A stretch of DNA of 64,000 nucleotides, taken from NCBI RefSeq assembly GCF_027887165.1, contig NC_077232.1, positions 14,657,255 to 14,721,254 of the forward strand, written 5' to 3'. Numbering within the stretch: position 1 is the first letter of the stretch; each line of letters starts with the position of its first letter. The position numbers and the translations under genes are program-made. The notes under the pieces are model-generated. The model ran no database searches, was not told where the DNA came from, and worked only from the letters and a program-made list of their open reading frames with translations. The DNA is from Monodelphis domestica (Eukaryota > Chordata > Mammalia > Didelphimorphia > Didelphidae). This document shows, one piece after another, positions 57,601-64,000 of this stretch.

Positions 57601-58241
57601 TGAGAGGGGATACTGAGGGATAGAAGGAGGTGGGATAGATTTAGTTTTTATCTGCACAGGAACAGCAGATTTAAGTAAGCCTACATCAGAAGAAGATGTG
57701 GCCCAAAGAGACTCTTGTATATCTTTAGGTATTTCAAAAATGGAAGGCTCTTTTGCCTCCTGGTTTTCCGAGAGAAGTACATGGAGTAAATTTAAAGATT
57801 CCTCTGGTACTTCTAATGATAATGAGCCATCTGAGGAGCAGGTTATTGTGGCTCTGAGTTTGCATAGAAGGTCCCTCCCCAGCAAATTTAAAGGGGAGTC
57901 AGGCATCAAAAGGAAGGAGTGTTGTACCTCTAGGGGTCCTACAGACACCATTCTAGGAGGAAGTCTTTTAACTCTTTGGGTTATTCATGATACTCCCATT
58001 ACATTCTCTGAGCCAATAGAATAACATTGTAAATCAGGTGTTCTCTTTAATACAGACCAGGAAGCTCCAGTGTCTAATAGACAATCATAATAGGTGTTAC
58101 CCACCTTTAAGGTAACATGGGGTTCATTAGTATGGGGAGGGCAGTGGATAGGGACAACGGGTAGTAGGATATCAGGGTCTGGGAAATCAAAGGTTGTATC
58201 CTCTGATTCCTGTGCCCCAGCCCCCCCCCCCCCGGACACCA
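54649..58241 (-). pseudogene. pol: ERV-D pro-pol: protease, RT, RNase H and integrase, with three stops
   Basis: All coding blocks are in one frame. Protease: D-T-G-A-S near 58,066-58,080. RT: V-D-L-C-S-A-F-F-S-I-P, then the catalytic Y-V-D-D at about 57,137-57,148. Connection, then RNase H: F-T-D-G-S, A-E-L and M-D-S-R-Y-A-F (about 55,900-56,250). Integrase: zinc domain H-x3-H...C-x2-C (about 55,505-55,650), core with D, then D-S-D-R-G-S-H-F and E in S-G-Q-V-E-R, C-terminal W-E-G-P-F. Stops interrupt it at 57,985 (Gly in ERV-A), 55,894 (end of RNase H) and 55,504 (integrase zinc domain). The reading normally follows gag readthrough, but the C-run at 58,221-58,233 is longer than in ERV-A and shifts the join. 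Non-functional as it stands, though only lightly damaged. Confidence 0.93.
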
Positions 58242-60149
58242 TCATTGTGTTTGGGATATTCCTTGGGCAACCCCTGAAGGGCACCTTTCTGAGGGTCATT
58301 AGTACCTCGAGTATTTTTTGGACGAGTGCCATTTCTCATATATTGTTGTTGTTCATTATCATTATAATTTTCTTCAATTTGAGCATTGTCATTAATTTCC
58401 CAATTCCTATTTCTATAATTCTGGTTTCTAAAGTTCTTATTTCTATATTCATTATAGTTATTTCCATAGTCATTGTTATAATTTCTAGAATTCTGGTTTC
58501 TATAACCATTATCATCATTTCTTTAGTTATTATTTCTAAAACTATTATTAAACTGTGTATTCCTTCCAAACATCTTAAGAAAGGTTCTACATTTCATCAT
58601 TTTGTGGCCCTTCTTCTCACAGAAGTGGCAAGTAATGGATTGATAATTAGATTTCTGGAGAGGGGCAATTGTTGTTGGTTTATTATCTTGCCCATTTCTA
58701 ATTTAGTCATCCTATCTATTAAATATCTCATTTTTTTCTTCATTTCCTCCATGTCATCATTATTTTCTTCCTCCTTTTCTTTGTTTCCCTTTAAAACATA
58801 TATAGCTCTTTTTCGCTATTCTTCAAGGTTCATATCTGACCATCTTGGGCATTGTGTTCTAAAATAATTCTTAATCGCTTTGCAAGATTTATTGACAAAG
58901 ATCCTTCTAACTTATCTTAAGCTATTCTCTTTAGTTAGGTCCCAATCTAAGTATCTGTCCCCAAACTCGATAATTCTATCCATAAATCTGAGGGTGTTTC
59001 TTCTTCCTTTTGCTTAATTTTTTCCTGTTCCATCCACTTATCTGTACTGTCTGCACATTCCTTCATGGCCATGAGGATGGCCTCTCTACAACGGTATAGT
59101 TGTAGATAATCCTCAGGATTGTTATAGTCCCATTTGGGATCCTGAGATGGCCAATGTGCTGCATTATGCCCCCGGGTTTTGTTGACATGAGCAATTATTT
59201 TATTTTTTTCACAATCACTTAAAAAAGCCTGTAGTCAGTTCTCAACGTCCTTGTAAGATGTATTATACTGAAAAAAATATGTCTCCCATCTTTTTTGTTA
59301 CTAGAAAAGGATCTTGTTCATATGTGGGGATATTTCGTGTAAATTCATTTATATCTTGGGGAGTAAACGGTATCCTATGTCTTAAAGTCACCACATCCCC
59401 ATTCCGTCCTATTTCAGGTACTTCTCTTAGAGGAAACAGGCCTCTAGTTGAATTTTGTACCTGTGGGTCAGTTTGACAAGGACAGGTTTCTCTAGGAGGA
59501 CAAGATCTCCTTTGCTTTGGAATTTGGTTTTCTGTAGGAGAGGGAACATGAGAAACTGGGATTGCAGGGGAAGGGTTTTGGAGATTAAATTCAGTCAAGA
59601 TTTGCACTGCATGAGAGAAGCAGTCTGTTAACTGGGCTATAGGAAAGATGTTTTCCATCTCTATTTCAGGGAAGGAAATTTCCTCATTCAAAGGTTCAGA
59701 AACAGGTCTGTTTCTGGTAGAGTGGTTGTTTGCCAATTGATCCTGTAAGAAACTATTTAGATCTTCTAATTGGGCTTGCATTTTATCCTCAATTTTTCCT
59801 TTTTAATCCTCCATATTTCCCATTTTATCCTCAATATTTCCCATTTTATACTCAATATTTCCTATTTTATCCTCAATTTTTTCTATTTTATCCTCAATTT
59901 TTTTTATTTTATCCTCAATATTTTCTATTTTATCCTCAATATTTTCTATTTTATCCTCATTTTTTAAAATTTTATCCTCATTTTTTTATTTTATCCTCAA
60001 TTTTTTTTAATTTTAGCATCTCTAAATATAGTATTGAGGAGTACAAAGATGACAGTACCTATTAATATAAAAATTTGGAGGTATCCTGCATTCCTCGATG
60101 ACCCTACTTCTTCAGCTGCCATATAATTGTCAAAGAATGTAGTACTCAT
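58242..60149 (-). pseudogene. gag: ERV-D gag with N-terminal membrane segment and expanded heptad repeat
   Basis: ATG 60,149 starts a polar segment, then a 20-residue hydrophobic stretch (about 60,029-60,088) and a basic turn. An A8 run (60,001-60,008) shifts the frame into a 21-bp repeat block (59,780-60,000) that encodes Ile-Glu-Asp-Lys-Ile heptads, with one stop inside. From 59,781 the reading gives a Gln/Leu-rich segment, then capsid, collinear with ERV-A and B. It breaks at an A7 run near 59,272 (A6 in ERV-A) and again downstream. The zinc knuckle and Asn-rich tail lie near 58,330-58,640. The stop is TGA 58,242-58,244, as in ERV-A. Confidence 0.88.
59780..60008 (-). repeat. 21-bp tandem repeat coding for coiled-coil heptads
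   Basis: About eleven copies of a unit containing GAGGATAAAAT (minus strand). In the capsid frame most units read Ile-Glu-Asp-Lys-Ile-x-x, with hydrophobic residues spaced 4 and 3. ERV-B has a single unit at this place. Confidence 0.9.
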
Positions 60150-60458
60150 TTATATATATATATATTTTGTAATTTCACAAAACACGTGGGGAGCAGGGCA
60201 AAGCCACAAACTTTCCACAAGGTTTTTTTTTTTTAATCCAGGAAGTTGTTCCTTAAGGGAAAGGATATTTAGAAACAGCTCTTCAAGCCAGGACTTTAGA
60301 GTCCTGTTGCTGAGATTTAAAAGAGCTGTTTTCTGTCTATCAGAGTCACACAGCTGGGAAGTAAAAGGGACTAAGTGGTGAGACGGTAGAGAAAAAAGGC
60401 AAGGAATTTCAGAATTTTATTGAGAGGATTCTTTAGACTCCCGTGTGGTCAGCCACAA
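60150..60458 (-). other. ERV-D 5' leader with candidate primer-binding site
   Basis: The minus strand has TGGCTGACCACACGGGAGTC at 60,436-60,455, three bases after the LTR. It resembles the complement of a tRNA-Arg 3' end (TGGCGACCACGAAGGGACTC) with one inserted and one missing base. The leader also holds a stretch like the SINE core (CTTCCCAGCTGTGTGACTC) near 60,345-60,365. The packaging signal would be here but is not identified. Confidence 0.5.
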
Positions 60459-61381
60459 TGTGACAAGGAAATCACTTTAAAAGACTGATATATATTAATT
60501 TAAGGTCGACAAGGAATTCAGCTATGTAATTCCTAAATGAAAACTCAAGTCAGCCGTCAGCCTTTTATAGAGTTTAATTACAAACAGGAGGAAGAAAGGA
60601 ATTAGAGAGAGAGGGGGGGGGAGAGAAAGGGGAGAGAAGGGAATAGGGCTTAAATACCCCCTCTGTTTAGGCTGGGCCAAAAGGCCCAAGCCCTTAGATA
60701 GCTGGGGCAAAGAAAAGAGATCAGTCCCTATTACTCACGTGACCAAAATGGAGAAACAGTCTCAAAGGCCCCCACCTTCAGCTTCCTTCAGAGCAAGCTT
60801 CTCAGAGCACACTCCAACTACTCAGAAAAACTCCTCAACCAACCCACCTGAGTCTTCAGACCCCTCTATCTTTAAGGAACCATCCAAGTTCCCTCCCCTC
60901 AGTTCTCACATCTACCAATCACTGTCCATCAATTTCCCTGTGCCAATGGAGGCTCTAGCTTAACCCAGGACCACCCAGAGGTCTGGGCTTTGCACATGTC
61001 TGTTGGAGGTCATATTCTCAAATAATTAAATTTTGATCTATGCTGCAGCCCTTCCTAAATCCTGTTAGGACTGAGTGGGGTGGAAATTGTATTTTCCAAG
61101 ACCTGATTCTGTCATTCCAAGTATCTCTATTGAATCAATTCTAAAATCAATCATGACTCAAAGAAATTCCTGTTCTGTGCTTAAGCATAGGTCAAAGCCC
61201 TTTCCATTGTTCAGCAAAAGGTTTCTGTCCTAAAGTAATCTTAAGAAGGGAGGAGAAGGAACCTCCCATGCCAATGGGGTTCATATTCCAATACACTATC
61301 AGTAAGAAATTTTCCAAGAATGAAATTTCCAAATGGTGAAATTTCCAACATTTATAAGTTTAAGAAATTTTAAGGTTTACA
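60459..61381 (-). mobile_element. ERV-D 5' LTR
   Basis: It starts TGTAAACCTTAAAA at 61,381 and ends CCTTGTCACA at 60,459 (minus strand). It has the same TATTTAAG and AATTAAA signals as the 3' LTR. Confidence 0.92.
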
Positions 61382-61385
61382 AGAG
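61382..61385 (+). repeat. Right target-site duplication of ERV-D
   Basis: AGAG, matching 52,308-52,311. Confidence 0.85.
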
Positions 61386-61434
61386 CAAGGACTTCTGGGG
61401 ATTGAAGTCCTGGATTCAAGTCTCCATTTTTATA
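61386..61434 (-). mobile_element. NA4 3' LTR, right part
   Basis: The minus strand reads TATAAAAATGGAGAC from 61,434, and joined across ERV-D it continues into 52,009-52,307. The usual TG start is mutated to TA. A G-rich tract (GGGGA) abuts it. Confidence 0.75.
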
Positions 61435-61445
61435 TCCCCACATTT

Positions 61446-61479
61446 GATCCTCTGGGAAGAAGGACTTCCCCAAAGGATC
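61446..61479 (-). other. Stem-loop beside the PPT of NA4
   Basis: GATCCT/AGGATC and GGGAAG/CTTCCC. It ends 11 nt from the LTR. Confidence 0.75.
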
Positions 61480-63715
61480 ATAAAAACATAATCAATTTAA
61501 AGATTACATTAATTTGAGGATAAGAGAAAAAAAAGAACAAAACCAATAATTGCTGGATGCATTGACAGAAAGCCAGTTAGGGGGTAGTCCCCTTTGTCAT
61601 GAAAGTATACATACAAATAAATGTTCAATCAACTACACCCAAAGTTCAATTTGGATTTCTTTTTTGTGAAGCTTATGATCTGGAGGCATCTTCATGGTGA
61701 CTTCTCCAACATTTCAGTTTCTGGATTTAGAGAGGTAGCCTCTTTATTTACCTAAAATTCTTCTCAAAAGGAACTTAAACTTTGCAATTTAAATAATGAT
61801 ATATATTTTTTTTACTTTCCCTCCGTTAAGAGGGTGATTGAAAAAAAATAAACAACACAGGATTACTTAGGGATGCATGGATGAGTTATGAGCTATATGA
61901 ATCAATTGGTAAGAGAAATCAAAAAGACATCAGAAAAATCCAACTAAAAAAATTTCTGGATGAAAATATAGACTATCAAAGTCTTATGTGTAAAAATTCT
62001 AAGTAAAAGAAAAAGAAATCTATAACAGGTCCTTGAATCAGGGCCCAATTAAAATGATCTAAGCAATGATGTATTTACCCAGACAGTAGCCAGGACTACA
62101 AAAAGTTACCATACTATGAAAGACAGAAAAAAGGGACTCTATTGTAGGAGCCAAATTTGAGATACTTGGTAGAATGTGGAATAAGGAAGAACTGCCTTTA
62201 ACACATGTTAAACAGCCGCAACCTCGAACCCCAACACATTCAAGTCCTCTTTGTCTAGGCTCAAAATTACATCAATCCCACCAGGATTGGTTGGTCTCTT
62301 TCATGTTGTGCTCAATTGGCGCTATGCATTTTAGCTTTGTGCTTCTTTGGCACTGTGCAATGGCTCTTTTGTGTGTATCATGTCCTAGAATCAGACAGAA
62401 TTATTAAGTAAAGTCCCATAATTTTTCTTTATTAATTAGTGCCATCATTTTTATAGTCCCAAGCTTTTGGGGCATGCATTAGCAAATTAATCTTAAACTT
62501 ATAGTACTGCAAAATCAAAAAGTTAAAGAAAATCTTAATGCTGGTGACATGTGCTTCAAATATAAAAAGGAGAGAAAAAATTAAAAAATTACTGAAATAG
62601 TATATTGCACATGCAAGAAAATATAATAAAAGAGCTTTAAAAATTCAAAAATATAGCTTATAATCATTGACGCACTGTGTCAGCTATGAAAATAAAGATT
62701 ACAAGGCTTTCTCACCAAAAATGAAATCCATTTCCTCTTCCTATCTGGCCATGATCCACTGTAACTATGAGCAAATAGATTGAATAAGGTAACATTTTCA
62801 TTTTTAAAGAACAGTAGTACAAATATGTAGTTATCAATATCCCCAAAATTCTCAATAGCCTAATTAATTACAATAGCAAACAAACACACTATCATATTTC
62901 ACAATAGTTGCTATATGACATTATAGAGCCTATGAATTGATAGATATTTGTCACAATTTTTTACAAACGTAGCAAATCTTTCAACCTTCGTAATAAACAT
63001 ATTTTTAAACAAAATAAAAGTCATTTTGGGTTTAGAACATCAAAAAGAAATCTAGATATCATTCTAAGTTAAGTAGTGAGCTGAAGAGTAAAAATGAAAG
63101 ATGCTCCTTCTTGGAGGCTTTTTAGGGATACAAATTCCCTGAGATTAACTGCCCCAACTTCCATTCACATATTTAGAAATGCAGGAAGGTTGGGGTTTAT
63201 AAAATGTATTTCACTTCAGCTACTAGAATGGGCCTTACCTCATGGTAGGGGCAGGCAAAAATTACCAGAGATTGTAAAAAAAATTTTTAAAATTCATGTT
63301 TAAAAAACCCTTAAAATCAGTTGAGATATTTAGCACATTAAATTTTCCAAAGGTTGTTATAGCAATTGTAACCAGTTCTGAAGTCCATCCATCCTCTATG
63401 TGACAATTTACAAAGGCAAAATAGAAAAACTGTTTTTTCATATATGGGATTAATTACAATGATATTTGTTCAATATGGTTATAGCGGAAAAGCAACAGAA
63501 TTTAACAGTAGTCAAAACTCAGTACGTTAAAATGATTCAGTGTAACAGAGTAATATTGAATGCAGTAATATATGAATTTAAAATTACAAAGTTAAACCTT
63601 AAATAAAGCAAACAGTAAAATGCAATAGAAATACAGAGATTTATATAAACCATTGGAGTCTGAAATGCCTTAAAATATAGCCTCTAGTCTCTTCAAAGAA
63701 CTTTGGGTGTTTCAG

Positions 63716-63870
63716 CCATTTAGATGTCTATTGTCGGAAGGCAGAGTGGTAAGGGCTAAGCAATGGGGGTTAAGGGACCCATCCAGGGCCCCACAGCTGG
63801 GAAGTATCTGAGGCCAGACTTCAACCCAGGACCTCCTGTCTCTCAGTTCTCTGAGCCACCTAGTTGCCCC
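63716..63870 (-). repeat. tRNA-derived SINE inside NA4
   Basis: Same orientation, same end and same flanking sequence as the SINE in NA2: CATTGGAGTCTGAAATGCC lies on one side and ACCAGAA(C/G)AGTCAAAA on the other. Confidence 0.85.
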
Positions 63871-64000
63871 TTCAAAGTTAAAGTTATAAGGAGTTGAATC
63901 TTTTTTCTGGCACACAGGTTAAATCAACGAAATTACCAGAACAGTCAAAAGGTATCCTTTTAAATAGTCCATTGCTTTTAAGTTCCTGTTTGGAAAAGAC

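Larger units (their letters stand above)
52312..61381 (-). mobile_element. ERV-D: full-length env-less gammaretrovirus-like provirus
   Basis: Reading right to left: 5' LTR (60,459-61,381), PBS and leader, gag, protease-RT-RNase H-integrase, non-coding 3' region, PPT, 3' LTR (52,312-53,274). LTR ends are TG...CA and the insertion is flanked by AGAG on both sides. By eye the two LTRs differ by about 17 substitutions in ~900 aligned bases plus a GA-run length change, so the insertion is not ancient. It landed in the 3' LTR of NA4. Gag has several frameshifts; pro-pol is one frame broken by three stops. Confidence 0.93.
61435..64000 (-). mobile_element. NA4: non-coding LTR element (internal region, runs off the window)
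   Basis: It is collinear with NA2 to the window end, including the SINE. It has a hairpin beside the PPT (61,446-61,479), a weaker G-rich internal tract (61,818-61,825) and the shared A/T-rich blocks. No gag or pol is visible. Confidence 0.85.

Noticed and set aside
58094..58867. 257-codon plus-strand open frame, rich in Ile
   Set aside because: It lies antisense to the ERV-D gag and pro. The Ile/Ser-rich composition is the complement of the Asn/Tyr/Arg-rich tail, and the near-identical plus-strand frame at 797-1,252 in ERV-A shows the same effect.
59730..60065. 111-codon plus-strand frame with a periodic Phe/Tyr/Leu pattern
   Set aside because: It is the opposite strand of the 21-bp heptad repeat in gag. 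The coiled-coil reading is on the minus strand and is continuous with gag.

Overview
This looks like accessory, repeat-dense, AT-rich vertebrate chromosomal DNA, most likely from a marsupial. The evidence is a tRNA-derived SINE with a head of the GGGGCAGCTGGGTGGCTCA type, L1 copies with one recurring 3' UTR, MIR relics, several generations of gammaretrovirus-like endogenous retroviruses (ERVs), and exons of a type-2 vomeronasal receptor (V2R). The species cannot be fixed from the sequence alone. No bacterial-type gene, rRNA, tRNA or CRISPR array is visible. The only host gene I can support is the V2R, with three exons on the + strand at 38.9-46.7 kb.

Layout. 0-2.1 kb: ERV-A (minus), cut by the window edge, with gag and pro-pol open apart from one TGA at the gag/pro boundary. 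2.1-12.6 kb: LTR and L1 fragments plus NA1, the first of four non-coding LTR elements (NA1-NA4, all minus). 12.6-17.0 kb: ERV-B (plus), a decayed relative of ERV-A/D that has lost pro, RT, RNase H and most of integrase. 17.0-23.9 kb: L1 3' UTR, MIR, NA2, a solo LTR with a 4-bp target duplication, another LTR candidate and an L1 tail. 24-27.5 kb: MIR relics, a TAG microsatellite and an LTR candidate. 27.5-34.3 kb: ERV-C (plus), a more diverged gammaretrovirus-like copy that landed in one copy of an unclassified ~580-bp dispersed repeat (called R here) and was itself hit by a 5'-truncated L1 in its integrase. 34.3-47.3 kb: L1 fragment, two more R copies, and the V2R exons. 47.3-51.1 kb: NA3, with both LTRs. 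52.0-64.0 kb: NA4, whose 3' LTR is interrupted by ERV-D, a full-length minus-strand provirus (52,312-61,381) with two LTRs, a 4-bp target duplication, gag and pro-pol, and no env.

How it fits together. ERV-A, B and D are one lineage. NA1-NA4 share with it the non-coding ~1.4 kb upstream of the 3' LTR, a G-rich internal tract and a hairpin just before the polypurine tract (PPT), but they carry no gag or pol. They read as non-autonomous passengers that could have used the proteins of an ERV-D-like partner. Points that may be new: a stem-loop abutting the PPT whose sequence changes between copies while pairing is kept, with an analogue in the unrelated ERV-C; a gag 5' end that encodes a membrane segment followed, in ERV-D, by an expanded 21-bp repeat coding for coiled-coil heptads; a SINE carried inside the NA2/NA4 subfamily; and the R repeat, whose four copies all keep the same 80-codon frame.
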